Source of the DNA: Sphingomonas piscis
GTDB taxonomy: Bacteria; Pseudomonadota; Alphaproteobacteria; Sphingomonadales; Sphingomonadaceae
Reading direction: 5' to 3'
DNA: 64,000 nucleotides
Assembly (NCBI RefSeq): GCF_011300455.1
Contig: NZ_CP049869.1
Location: forward strand, 1,887,501-1,951,500
This document shows, piece after piece, positions 28,154 to 38,318 of the stretch; positions within the stretch are counted from its first letter, which is position 1, and each line of letters opens with the position of its first letter. The translations under genes were made by a program, and so were the position numbers. The notes below the pieces were generated by a model that searched no databases, was not told the DNA's origin, and was given only the letters and a program-made list of their open reading frames with translations.

Positions 28154-30135
28154 ATGGCGCGTACGATTGCTACTGATAGCACCTGGAAGCCAGTAAAGAT
28201 CGGTGGGGGCGGCATGTCGACCGGGATCGACAGCAATGCGGATGGAACGATCGTATGCCGAACTGATGGTGCGGGTGCGTATATCTGGACGGGAAGCGTG
28301 TGGAAGCAACTCGTTACCGCGAGCAGCATGCCTGCTGGCCTACAGCAGGCGGAGGGGGTATACGAAATCCGGATAGCGCCCAGTGATAGCAACATCATGT
28401 ATATGGAGCTTGCTGGCGGATTGTACAAAACCACTGACCGCGGTGCGCACTGGACGAAGACGAATTTCCCCAATGTCTCCATGGACGCAAATGGTGCGAG
28501 CCGTGCTGATGGTCAGCGCATGGCAATTGATCCAAGCGACCCCAATACCGTCTTTGCAGGCACGCAGAAGGACGGCCTGTGGGTAACTCGCGACGGAGGT
28601 ATGACCTGGCAGAAGGCTGCGGGAATCCCGGTCCTGGCAACCAATAAAGACGCGGGTCTTTCCGGTATAACGTTCCATGGCGACACAGTGTACGTCGGAA
28701 CCGACGGCGGCGGCGTTTATCGCAGTGATGACAAGGGTGTCACTTGGAGCCGCACATCGGGCGGTCCGAACGACATTGCCCATGCAGCGGTCTCACCCAA
28801 TGGCAACCTTTTCGTCACTGACGCGAATGACCATTCCGTCTGGAAACTGTCCGGCGATGTTTGGACCAAGACTGCCGTCACCCAAGCTCACGCCATTGCG
28901 GTCGATCCATTCAACGCTAATCACATCGTAGTGTCGACGGGCGGAGGTTCGCTTCAGCAGAGCATGGACGGCGGTGCATCCTGGCAGGGCTACGCGTGGG
29001 GCACCAAGCTGGAGGCCACAGGCGATGCTCCCTGGCTTGCAGGCAGCGGCGCCTACATGTCGACTACGGCAATTATGTTCGACCCCCTCACACCCAACAA
29101 GCTGTATCAGTCGGCAGGCGTTGGCGTATGGAATACGATGCTAACACCCACTTTGGGCGTCGATGCGTCCGGCAAATACGTAGATACGGTCTGGCATTCT
29201 CAGACTGCCGGAATCGAGAATCTGGTGTCGAACGATATCATAGCGCCTGCCGGCGGGGACCCGATTTTTGCGTCGTGGGATCGTCCGTTTTTCACCGAGC
29301 ATAATCTCGACGACTATGCGACCAGCTACGACGGGGGTAGTTTCTCGATGGGCTGGTCGTTGGACTACGCCTCGAGCAATCCCTCGTTCGTTGTCGGACT
29401 ATCTGATTGGGGTTCACAAGAGAATAGCGGCTTTTCGACCGACGGAGGACGAACTTGGCAAAAGTTCACTGGCCTTCCGTCGTTTGCCTTAAAGACAATC
29501 GGAGGTAGCATCGCGGCAAGTACGCCAGAAAACTTCATCTGGGCGTCGGCGAGTGCCAATGCACCGGCCTACACGTTGGACGGCGGGAAGACGTGGACCG
29601 ACGTCGTCCTTCCGGGCAAGACAGACTGGACGGGGTTTCATGCCGGCTATTATCTCAAGCGCACCACTGTCACGGCCGATCGTGTAGAACCGAACACGTT
29701 CTATCTCTATGACGTCAAGTCAGGAGTTTATGTAACCCATGATGGAGGTGTGAACTGGACCAAGGTGTTCAGCGGCACAATTAGCCTATGGTCGTCCTTC
29801 AACGCGAAAATTGAAGCAGTCCCGGGGCAGGCGAGGGAATTATTTTTCACATCGGGGCCGCTCGACGATTTCGATCCCAATAAAGGGGCTGACGTTCCCT
29901 TTATGCACTCCAAGGACGGAGGCGCTTCGTGGCAGCAGGTCGCTGGTGTTAAGGAAGTAACCTCGTTCGGATACGGTGCACCGGAAGTTGCCGGCGGGCC
30001 GGCGACAATCTTCATCGTTGGGTATGTCAACGACGAGTACGGGGTGTTCTACTCTGCCGACAACGCGGAAAGCTGGACCCAGATCGGACGCCATCCGATG
30101 GGCAGTCTCGATACAATCAGGACCATCTCGGGGAT

Positions 30136-30154
<19 letters not shown>
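28154..30154 (+). CDS. GH74-like beta-propeller protein, N-terminal part of a probable GH74-PT-RTX protein
   Basis: This frame encodes a GH74-like double propeller without a signal peptide. It opens WKPVKIGGGGMSTGIDSNAD and VCRTDGAGAYIW and continues with Asp-box repeats (TTDRGAHWT, TRDGGMTWQ, SDDKGVTWS, STDGGRTWQ, THDGGVNWT) and WSLDYASSNP. It stops at 30154 after TIRTISGIWTSLA. The paralogue at 24985-27270 reads RAISGDMQKTGRVYFGF there, so the natural continuation is in the next frame (ISGDMDQFGVAYIGFGG). One added G in TCGGGGATATGG joins them. ATG 28154 has GGAG seven bases upstream, and 28142 is an alternative. The role is probably secreted glucan hydrolysis, with export directed by the RTX tail in the next entry. 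Confidence 0.82.
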
Positions 30155-31455
<1,301 letters not shown>

Positions 31456-31849
31456 GGCAGACGGCACTCGCCACAAGGTAAGTAGGTCCTCGGAGCTATC
31501 GATCGATAAGATGCTCTATAAAATTACAGCGTGCTTGCACCGAGCAGGAACATTCGCACCTTACCCCTAGGTGCGAATGTTTCGCCGCTCAGCCGTTGTC
31601 GCCTGGTTCTAAGCACTGGAGCTTGGGTTCGTAGCGGCATGGCGAGCCTATTAGGACACGTACGAGTGTCGGCACATGAAGCGCTGCAAAGCCGAAGGTT
31701 CGCCACAAGCTCAGAGTGCGCGAAAGCAGGGCACTAGCCTGCGTGTTAACGATGTGTTACCTTCAATGCGTAAACAACTTCCTTCCGCGCTAAGGAAGGA
31801 TTCTTGCCTAACTTCGCGTTCACTCGCCTGTAATCGCCATTGGAGAATG
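31456..31849. other. intergenic with a strong hairpin
   Basis: No supported gene between the RTX gene and the ArsR-like regulator. The only clear structure is the 13-base-pair inverted repeat at 31549-31581. Confidence 0.4.
31549..31581. terminator. perfect 13-bp stem-loop downstream of the RTX gene
   Basis: AACATTCGCACCT, loop TACCCCT, then AGGTGCGAATGTT. It lies 94 bases beyond the RTX stop codon. It could end or protect the long transcript, but there is no T run on either side, so an intrinsic terminator in the strict sense is doubtful. An operator or RNA-stability element is the alternative. Confidence 0.4.
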
Positions 31850-32140
31850 ATGGAACGCGTCTTTGCAGCTTTGAAGTCCGATGTTCGCAGGCAGATACTT
31901 GTTTATCTCTCTTCGGGCGAACTCACTTTTAGGCAGCTCAAGGCTCGCTTTCCCTTTTCGGGGCCGGCCATCCTCTACCACTTGCGAATGCTCGAAGAGG
32001 CCCAGTTCATCGAACATCGGGGACCTTACTACGCCCTTCTTACAGACAATGTTCGAAAGGCTTTCGAGGTTTTCCTGAGCGGCCTGGAGGCGCAAGCTCC
32101 ATTGATAGAACCCTCGCGGGCGACTGTCTCTGCTTGCTAA
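31850..32140 (+). CDS. ArsR-like winged-helix transcriptional regulator
   Basis: A small protein of about 96 residues from MERVFAALKSDVRRQILVYL. Next come the helix-turn-helix LTFRQLKARFPFSGPAILYH and the wing EEAQFIEHRGPYYAL, the layout of ArsR/SmtB-type regulators. It has no obvious metal-binding Cys pair (no CxC). The open frame extends upstream to 31676, but that extension is not protein-like. GGAG just before the ATG pair at 31847/31850 supports the short form. It sits between the RTX gene and two exosortase-substrate-like genes, all on the plus strand, so it might regulate them. That is context only. Confidence 0.7.
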   Translation: MERVFAALKSDVRRQILVYLSSGELTFRQLKARFPFSGPAILYHLRMLEEAQFIEHRGPYYALLTDNVRKAFEVFLSGLEAQAPLIEPSRATVSAC

Positions 32141-32297
32141 GCATCTTGCTATGAGAGTGCATGCATTTTTCGAACCGGAACTCCATTGCGTTGCTCAAAG
32201 GCTGACTGCGCTTGCTCGCCAGCCATTGGCCGGAGGCTCTAGATTGTCCCGGGTCGGGACGGGATGTTTTCGATTTTCTAAATCATTAAAAATCTGT

Positions 32298-32329
32298 TAA
32301 TGGCTACCTGTATCGAGTCGCTAATGGCT
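32298..32329 (+). promoter_or_regulatory. direct repeat TAATGGCT x2 upstream of the first sorted surface protein
   Basis: Two identical TAATGGCT octamers 24 bases apart start-to-start, ending about 17 bases before the ATG at 32347. The spacing of slightly over two helical turns would suit binding on one face of the DNA. No clear -35/-10 pair could be placed, so this is a suggestion from repetition and position only. Confidence 0.25.
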
Positions 32330-32346
32330 CAATCAGGGGACAGACA

Positions 32347-32988
32347 ATGAAGCGTTTATTGCTGCTGGCGGCTATGGCCGCTTCGGTTGCTACACCTGCA
32401 GCTGCTACGGTCACTTTGGCGCCGAGCAAGGGACAGCTTGCGAATCACATCAACGGTGATGACCGTAACGATGGTGATGCAAACACCGTGTTTGGTCGTT
32501 CGGAAACTGGTGGAGAGGTGAAGTTCACCGCGAACACGGCAATCGGTATCACCAATGGTTTCGCTTCAGTTTCCGAAATCGTTCCGAAGGGTGAGCAAGA
32601 AGACTTCTTCTGGTTGATAGTTAATCCTGACGAGGCCTTCTCAAAGCTCGACTTTTCGGTCCAGTTCCTTAAAGCTTCTACCTTCCAGATTGACTACGGT
32701 CTGGTCGGCGGCGCAACTGGTTCCCTGGGCGTCTTCAGCCAGAACTCCGACAAATTGGTTGATTACTTGCTGAGCGGCGACAATGGTGAGTCTTTTGACT
32801 ACATGAAGATCACCAGCCTTGGAAGCGCGATCAAGTTGGAAAAGCAGAACTCCCTGGAGTTGGCGAGCGTGACTGCTCCGGTTCCTGAAGCAAGCACCTG
32901 GGCTATGATGCTTGTCGGTTTCGGCGGGGTTGGGGCTGCAATGCGCCGTCGTCGTCGTACTGGAGTGCTGACACCGCAAGTCGCCTAA
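32347..32988 (+). CDS. exosortase-substrate-like protein with a PEPxxWA-type tail (PEAST variant)
   Basis: A 213-residue protein with an N-terminal signal peptide (MKRLLLLAAMAASVATPAAA) and a mature part of mostly beta-type sequence. The C-terminus is VPEASTWAMMLVGFGGVGAA followed by an Arg-rich cluster. This is the sorting signal layout of PEPxxWA-CTERM proteins: motif, hydrophobic helix, basic tail. The motif reads PEAS where PEPx is usual, so the second Pro is missing. The exosortase at 5.8-6.7 kb is the natural processing partner. A short basic extension (TGVLTPQVA) follows the Arg cluster. It is followed by a good intrinsic terminator at 33007, so it is probably monocistronic. The specific function is unknown. 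Confidence 0.82.
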   Translation: MKRLLLLAAMAASVATPAAATVTLAPSKGQLANHINGDDRNDGDANTVFGRSETGGEVKFTANTAIGITNGFASVSEIVPKGEQEDFFWLIVNPDEAFSKLDFSVQFLKASTFQIDYGLVGGATGSLGVFSQNSDKLVDYLLSGDNGESFDYMKITSLGSAIKLEKQNSLELASVTAPVPEASTWAMMLVGFGGVGAAMRRRRRTGVLTPQVA

Positions 32989-33006
32989 CTCAGGCAATTC
33001 TTATAG

Positions 33007-33038
33007 AGGGGCCTAGTTAATGCTGGGCCCCTTTTTTT
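33007..33038 (+). terminator. intrinsic terminator after the PEAST-tail gene
   Basis: AGGGGCC, a 12-base loop, GGCCCCT, then a run of seven T. It is a perfect seven-base-pair GC-rich stem, 18 bases after the stop codon. Confidence 0.85.
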
Positions 33039-33728
33039 GCCCGCGAACGAGCCTAGTAACGATAAGCATGTTCTTTCGAACGTGTCTTATGATTGTTCGC
33101 ATGGCATCCCGCCGGCACTTGCTCTCGACGAACTAGAGTAGTCGATCGGGGCATCAGGATTAAGCGAATGCCGCGTCTGGGTGCAAAAGCTAGGTTGCTC
33201 CCTGGCGACGAAGTGTCCATTACACAGCAGCACTCGGGGCGGCTATTCTAACGTCACGGAACGCAGGGCACCTCAAGTCCTTCAATCGTGCTAGATCGAG
33301 CGTCCACTTTAGTCTGACTTAGGCAGAGGAAGCGGCAGCAACATGAGCCTTTCGGGCCGACTGAAGGACTGCTCTTTTCACGGACTGGGATCACAGTGGC
33401 AGTGGTGCTTTCAAGCCCATAGTCCTGCGTCATCGACGCAGCTGCCGCAGGATGGCGCGGCTAAGGACAGCGCAGCCACAATTTGCACTTCTGCGACGTC
33501 AGTTCGCAACGTTCGCGACGTTGGGGTACGGTTGAAAATTGCCAGGCTTACCACGCGTCGAACTGCAACGCGCCAAAGGGGCGCCGCCTGGATGAAGTGA
33601 AACTTGGTCCCGAAAAGAGACAGAAATATTCACCTTCCTCACATTCCCGCTGCAACTAACTAGTTAATAGATGTTTAATACGCTACAAGCCGAGTCGAAA
33701 TTGTGGGGCAGTGCCCAGAGGAGCAAAC
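33039..33728. other. intergenic between two sorted surface proteins
   Basis: About 690 bases without a supported gene. An 85-codon plus-strand frame at 33343-33600 has no recognisable features. The last about 90 bases, AT-rich (TAACTAGTTAATAGATG), should hold the promoter of the next gene. Its ribosome binding site GAGGAG lies just before 33729. Confidence 0.45.
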
Positions 33729-34268
33729 ATGCGAAAGATTATGGCAGCGCTGATCGGTGTGGCAGCGATGGCGGGGGCAAGCCCTGCGAGTGCGGTGGTG
33801 CTCAAGACCGAACTCAACCAGGTAGCCTTGGACACGGCAAACGCCTCCAACTTCGGAGCCATTTTTTCCAATCAGCCAGCTTTCAATTTGGCTTTTGGAT
33901 TTACGCTCGGCACTGATATGGACGCGATCTCGTCGATCACTACCACATTGAACACGTCGAATGACGTTGATTTCTCCTCTGTGCTTCTCGACGGCTATGC
34001 GTTCACGCAGACGGGTTTTGACGGCAGCGGGGCTGAGGTCTGGGAGCTCCTTATGCCGGTTAGCCTCTCAGCTGGTCTTCACAACATCTTTGTAAATGGC
34101 ACCACGGGGCCGTCCCGCAATGGTTCTTTCGGTGGTAATCTCGAACTTTCTGCCCCGGCCGTTCCGGAGCCAGCGACTTGGGCAATGATGCTCGTCGGGT
34201 TCGGAGCTATCGGTGCAAGTGTCCGCCGGTCTCGCCGCACAATGCGGCACGTGCTTCAGGCCGCCTAA
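33729..34268 (+). CDS. PEPxxWA-CTERM-type sorted surface protein
   Basis: A 179-residue protein with a signal peptide (MRKIMAALIGVAAMAGASPASA), a beta-rich mature part with two Asn/Thr-rich stretches, and the C-terminal tail VPEPATWAMMLVGFGAIGAS followed by basic residues. This is the canonical form of the Sphingomonadales sorting signal. ATG 33729 with GAGGAG seven bases upstream is clearly the start; the frame from 33711 is an artefact. It is likely cleaved by the exosortase and anchored or released at the surface together with the exopolysaccharide. It has its own terminator at 34289. Function of the mature domain unknown. Confidence 0.87.
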   Translation: MRKIMAALIGVAAMAGASPASAVVLKTELNQVALDTANASNFGAIFSNQPAFNLAFGFTLGTDMDAISSITTTLNTSNDVDFSSVLLDGYAFTQTGFDGSGAEVWELLMPVSLSAGLHNIFVNGTTGPSRNGSFGGNLELSAPAVPEPATWAMMLVGFGAIGASVRRSRRTMRHVLQAA

Positions 34269-34288
34269 AGCCCGGTTTACAGAACAGA

Positions 34289-34321
34289 GCGGCTCGGGCT
34301 TTCGCCCGGGCCGCTTTTTTG
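34289..34321 (+). terminator. intrinsic terminator after the PEPxxWA gene
   Basis: GCGGCTCGGGC, a TTTC loop, GCCCGGGCCGC, then a T run. The 11-base-pair stem has a single G-T mismatch and lies about 20 bases after the stop codon. Confidence 0.85.
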
Positions 34322-34524
34322 TAAGTTTGCGAAGCAGGAATCTTGGCTATCGGGATTAGCCATTTGAACTCCTTCTGCCTAAATTCGCCCGCTACCGTTC
34401 GGATCTCGTCAACGAGGTAGAGCACCCCTTGCGAACGGCATGGAGACGTAGCTTAGAGTTGCCAACCAGCTGCAATTCGATTGGGTGGCTTGCCCACAAT
34501 TCAACGCTAAGTTAATCAAGTTGC

Positions 34525-36306
34525 TTGGCGCGCCTTTCTCCCGTTGCATGGCTCATGATTGTTGCCTTTGGCAGCACTGCTCCAGCGTGCGCTGATACGC
34601 TCCAAGAGGCATTAGCCTCTAGTTTTAGAACGAATTCAGCGCTCATCGGGCAGCGCAGAGTGGTAAGCTCTAGTGAAGCAGCGGTAGCAATTGCCAGCGC
34701 AGCTGGTCGTCCGCAGATTGTAACAACAATCGGAGCTGAACGCCGATTGACGAGATCTGGTTTGTTCGCCCTAAACGATTCAGGCAATGCCCTTTCAGGT
34801 GGGATCGACCTGGCTCTTCCCCTGTTCAATGGTCATCGTGTTCACAACTCCGTTGAAGCCGAGCAAAGTCGCTTAAGAGCAGATCTGGCGACGCTTAAGG
34901 CGGTCGAAGGTGATGTTTTCACTGAAGTCGCAACTGCATACATGGACGTTCTGCGTGATCACGCGATCGTCAAACTATATGAGAACCAGGTGCGTGTGTT
35001 AGGCGAGAATCTTCGCGCGACCCAAGCCACATTCGACAGCGGTGATCTCACGCGCACCGATATTGCGCAATCTCAAGCTCGTTTGAGCCTCGCTGCAGCC
35101 CAACTTTCGCGTGCGACAGCGCAGCTGACGAGGACCGCCGAGAACTACTGGCGAGTTATCGGCCTACCACCTCGAGACTTGGAGTTTCCGCCGCCGCTTG
35201 CTGAACTGCCTGCCTCGGCGGACTCCGCAGTGAAAGAAGCGCTCTCAAACAACCCCGACCTGATAGCAAGTGCTTACAAAGCGCGTGCCGCCGAATTCGA
35301 CGTCAAAGTTGCAAGAGCTTCTCGGCTCCCGAAGTTAGAGGGTTCAATGACCGGCGACTACGTTCGACGCCTAGGAAGCTCAGGAAGCCTAGCTGGTCTG
35401 GAACCGAACCGCTCTGGGCTGCAAAGCAGTGTGGGCCTGGATCTAAGGATCCCATTCTATCAGGGTGGCCGACCTTCTTCGCAAATCCGGCGGGCGCAAG
35501 CCCTCCAAGGCGAAACGCTTGAACAGCGCGTTGAGCTTGAACGTGCCGTAATTGCGAACACACGGTCCCAATTTGCAGCGTATGAGGCCGGCGCAAGAGC
35601 TGTGCTTTCAAGCAAAGTAGCTGTAGCAGCTAACAAACTGGCACTTGAGGGTGCTCGTATTGAGCGAAGGCTTGGTACGCGCACAGTACTCGACGAGCTC
35701 AATGCCGAACAGGAACTACTTAACAGCCAGGTTGAGCTCATATCGGCTCGCAGGGACGTTTACGTGGCTGGCTTTCAGCTCCTCAACACAATGGGCCGAG
35801 CTAATGCAGGCGATTTGAAGTTAGAGTTGACCGTAAGGGGTGCTGTCTTGCGCGACGCTGTGTCTGATCGCAACGACTGGTCTGAACAGCTGGCGCTGAA
35901 GCAATCGGAGACGCCAACGGCCGCGAAAGCTTCACCGGGTTTCGGACGCTTTGATGTCTCCCAGATGGTCACGAAAGAACTTCAGCCTAAGACCGAGAGC
36001 GAGCCCGCTCTAGTTTCGATGTTCGCAAAGGTGAGACCCGCCAAGCAGCAGAGCGAGCGTGCAGCGTCGAGGATCGAGCAGAATGGCACCTGGCAAATTC
36101 AATTAGGTGCTTTTCGGGTAAGAGGATCTGCGCAGTCCTTGTATAAGCAACTGTCGATGCACCTACCTACCAAACTGCCCGTCTATAGCAGTGTCGGAGC
36201 GTTTACGCGGCTACGTGTGGGACCTTACCAAAGTAAGAGCCAGGCCTTAACAGCTTGCCGTATGGTAGTGACCCGCGGGCACCCGTGCATTGTGATCAGT
36301 GGCTAA
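34525..36306 (+). CDS. TolC-family outer-membrane protein fused to a C-terminal SPOR domain
   Basis: 593 residues. A signal peptide (WLMIVAFGSTAPACA) is followed by an outer-membrane efflux domain of the TolC type (ADTLQEALASSFRTNSALIG; two OEP repeats, about residues 25-440) with the usual long amphipathic helices (ATQATFDSGDLTRTDIAQSQ, ERRLGTRTVLDELNAEQELL). A linker of about 80 residues leads to a SPOR-like domain (about 515-593; WQIQLGAFRVRGSAQSLYKQ and LRVGPYQSKSQALTACRMV). SPOR domains bind denuded peptidoglycan, so the fusion would tie the channel to the wall. TolC proteins serve type I secretion, and the RTX protein nearby is a plausible cargo. No inner-membrane partners are in view. 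The start TTG 34525 is inferred from the signal peptide. Confidence 0.85.
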   Translation: MARLSPVAWLMIVAFGSTAPACADTLQEALASSFRTNSALIGQRRVVSSSEAAVAIASAAGRPQIVTTIGAERRLTRSGLFALNDSGNALSGGIDLALPLFNGHRVHNSVEAEQSRLRADLATLKAVEGDVFTEVATAYMDVLRDHAIVKLYENQVRVLGENLRATQATFDSGDLTRTDIAQSQARLSLAAAQLSRATAQLTRTAENYWRVIGLPPRDLEFPPPLAELPASADSAVKEALSNNPDLIASAYKARAAEFDVKVARASRLPKLEGSMTGDYVRRLGSSGSLAGLEPNRSGLQSSVGLDLRIPFYQGGRPSSQIRRAQALQGETLEQRVELERAVIANTRSQFAAYEAGARAVLSSKVAVAANKLALEGARIERRLGTRTVLDELNAEQELLNSQVELISARRDVYVAGFQLLNTMGRANAGDLKLELTVRGAVLRDAVSDRNDWSEQLALKQSETPTAAKASPGFGRFDVSQMVTKELQPKTESEPALVSMFAKVRPAKQQSERAASRIEQNGTWQIQLGAFRVRGSAQSLYKQLSMHLPTKLPVYSSVGAFTRLRVGPYQSKSQALTACRMVVTRGHPCIVISG

Positions 36307-36490
36307 TAAGCGGTGCAGCGTTCAGATATTGTCGACAGTCGGCTGACCGGAGCGCTTTTAGAGTTCGAGCAAGGGTTAAGTCGGCAACTCTATAGCGGCA
36401 CGACAATCGTGCGAGACCGCCGCACCATGCTTCTAGCTTAAAGTAAGACTTGCCTCGTCTTCCTGCTCACAGGCCTCGATGCGGTCCGTA
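36307..36490. other. short intergenic region, nothing identified
   Basis: Follows the TolC-SPOR gene. No terminator hairpin with a T run and no coding frame were recognised. Confidence 0.35.
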
Positions 36491-36646
36491 CTACGTTCCG
36501 TCCTTTCTTAAGCTCTGCGCACTACGCTCCAGCTCCTCAAACGCCTGAGCGATCTTCAACAGAAAAGAGGCATCAGGCTTACCGGCTAGAAGCTTTGCAT
36601 TTTGCCGGCAGGTGTTCGCCTCGTCCCGCAATGACACTTTAGCCAT
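36491..36646 (-). CDS. small hypothetical protein, 51 residues
   Basis: The frame MAKVSLRDEANTCRQNAKLL ... SFLLKIAQAFEELERSAQSL ends in RKDGT. It is alpha-helical and charged with a heptad-like pattern, and resembles the many short helical proteins of alphaproteobacteria with an R..A...L.....D...R..L..IA..YE.LA pattern. The ATG at 36646 is preceded by GGAG on the coding strand. It is oriented like the phage-type cassette downstream of which it lies, and may be its last gene or an independent one. Function unknown. Confidence 0.5.
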   Translation of the reverse strand: MAKVSLRDEANTCRQNAKLLAGKPDASFLLKIAQAFEELERSAQSLRKDGT

Positions 36647-36824
36647 CAATTAGACTCCAAGCAGAGTGCCTGGATTAATTCTGCGTAGGCTTATGGGAGC
36701 TCAATGGAATTAGCTAAGGGCAGAATTACCTTATTTCGAAGCGTCGCTCACGTCCCCTTTTTATACAATTTCGCCTGATCAGCCAGCTGTGACACGGATT
36801 GGGCCATTCCGCCTCGGGCACCAT

Positions 36825-38318
36825 TCACAACCCTGACCAAGGATCATAGTTGGACGGGTATTGATCAGAATAGTCCTCCCAATCGTCCTCTTCGGTAATA
36901 AGAATTGGACCCTCGTTCATGGGGACGCGGTAGGTATCCTTCTCCTGAACCCACAGCAGGAGCTGCGACGTTGCGTCTACCTGATCATCGAAGGCCGCAC
37001 CCGGAAAGCCCAGCAACTCGGCGGTAAATTCCGAAACCCAATGTCCTTGGTCCGGCACAAAGAGGCGGCCGGCTTGTATCATCACGCTAGCTCCAAGAAC
37101 GCGCGAGTTCTTGTCGCCCTTTGGGCGGCGAGGGATGGGGAGTGGTACACCGGCCGGCTCTTCGGCCTGAAGCCTTTGGATCAACTGCATCCCTGACACG
37201 GCGTCCTCAATCAGCAAGACACTGGCATTATGCAACCGAGCGAGCTCGATCGTCTTAAGCTCCAAGGCCGGAAGCTTTAGACGAGCTCGGAACACATCTA
37301 TGATGTGAACCGACTTTCCCAACACACGAGCGACTACGATAGCGGAGTAGTCGTTGAACGGATTGTCCTTGCTGGCGGTGTCGAGCGACATTACGATTTG
37401 ACCTTGAGTAAGGTCGATGCTCGACGCCTCGTATGTCCGTAGCCAAGAAGCCTCGATAATGTTCCCAATCCCTGGGATTGGGTCTTGCTGAAACTGACCA
37501 GCGAACACGTACGGGCTGGCCGCCTGACGAGCCTTAAGCCTATCCAGTGAATGACGCGCTGCATGCAATGCGCATCCTGCTCTGCGGCGCCAAAAGCGAC
37601 CGCGCGTCAGAGGAACAAGCTCATCTTGGGTAGCGATCGCTGGGAGGCAAAGTTCATGGTATCCGCCCTGCTTCTTTAGCGTCCCAACCAAGTCTGCCTC
37701 GTGCAGGCGTTGCATGGTGACGATGATGGCTCCCGTCATTTGACTGTTCAGACGCTGAGAGAGCGTTTCATCGAACCAGCGGTTTGCCGCCTCGCGGGCG
37801 GCAACCGATAATGCGTCCTGCGCCTTCAGTGGGTCATCAACAATGATGATGTCTGCGCCGAAGCCGGTAGTTGCGCCTTCGACCGAGCTCGCCATGCGCC
37901 CGCCACCCGCAGTTGTTCTCAGATAGGCGACGGCGCGGCTCGCGAGTACGGTGTTCGGGAAGGCACGAGTGTACCAGCGGCTCTGCATGATCCGCAGGCA
38001 ATCCGCAGCGTGGTCTTCTGATAGAGATTGGCCGTAGGTTACGCAAAGGAACGTCAACGCGGGATTGTGACCAAGCATCCACGCGACCCATGCGATGCTC
38101 AGGATACGGGATTTAAGATGCCTCGGCGGCATCGTCACAATCAGCCTCTGGTTTTCGCCAGAGCGGATGCGGTCCAGCTGATGGACAATCGCATCGATGT
38201 GCCAATTGTGCATGTAGGCGTCGTGTCCGCCTAACTCGTGAAACGCCATGCGAAGGAAGAAGTCGAACTCCAGTCGCAGAAGAGCGGATATCGCATCGTC
38301 AGTGTCGACCTCAGCCAT
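36825..38318 (-). CDS. phage terminase large subunit
   Basis: Packaging motor ATPase/nuclease of about 497 residues from MAEVDTDDAISALLRLEFDF. The ATPase half has the P-loop-like VTMPPRHLKSRILSIAW and Walker B ADIIIVDDPLKAQ. The nuclease half has MSLDTASKDNPFNDYSAIVV, LLIEDAVSGMQLI and later AAFDDQVDATSQ, all RNase H-like acidic positions. The frame opens at 38540, but the first 74 codons overlap the upstream gene and look unnatural. ATG 38318 overlaps the stop of the DUF5681 gene by eight bases. No portal, capsid or tail gene is nearby, so this is an orphan packaging cassette of the kind scattered in Sphingomonadales genomes. Confidence 0.88.
   Translation of the reverse strand: MAEVDTDDAISALLRLEFDFFLRMAFHELGGHDAYMHNWHIDAIVHQLDRIRSGENQRLIVTMPPRHLKSRILSIAWVAWMLGHNPALTFLCVTYGQSLSEDHAADCLRIMQSRWYTRAFPNTVLASRAVAYLRTTAGGGRMASSVEGATTGFGADIIIVDDPLKAQDALSVAAREAANRWFDETLSQRLNSQMTGAIIVTMQRLHEADLVGTLKKQGGYHELCLPAIATQDELVPLTRGRFWRRRAGCALHAARHSLDRLKARQAASPYVFAGQFQQDPIPGIGNIIEASWLRTYEASSIDLTQGQIVMSLDTASKDNPFNDYSAIVVARVLGKSVHIIDVFRARLKLPALELKTIELARLHNASVLLIEDAVSGMQLIQRLQAEEPAGVPLPIPRRPKGDKNSRVLGASVMIQAGRLFVPDQGHWVSEFTAELLGFPGAAFDDQVDATSQLLLWVQEKDTYRVPMNEGPILITEEDDWEDYSDQYPSNYDPWSGL

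Noticed and set aside
33343..33600. An 85-codon plus-strand frame between the sorted proteins
   Set aside because: Composition is not protein-like and no homologous pattern is recognisable.
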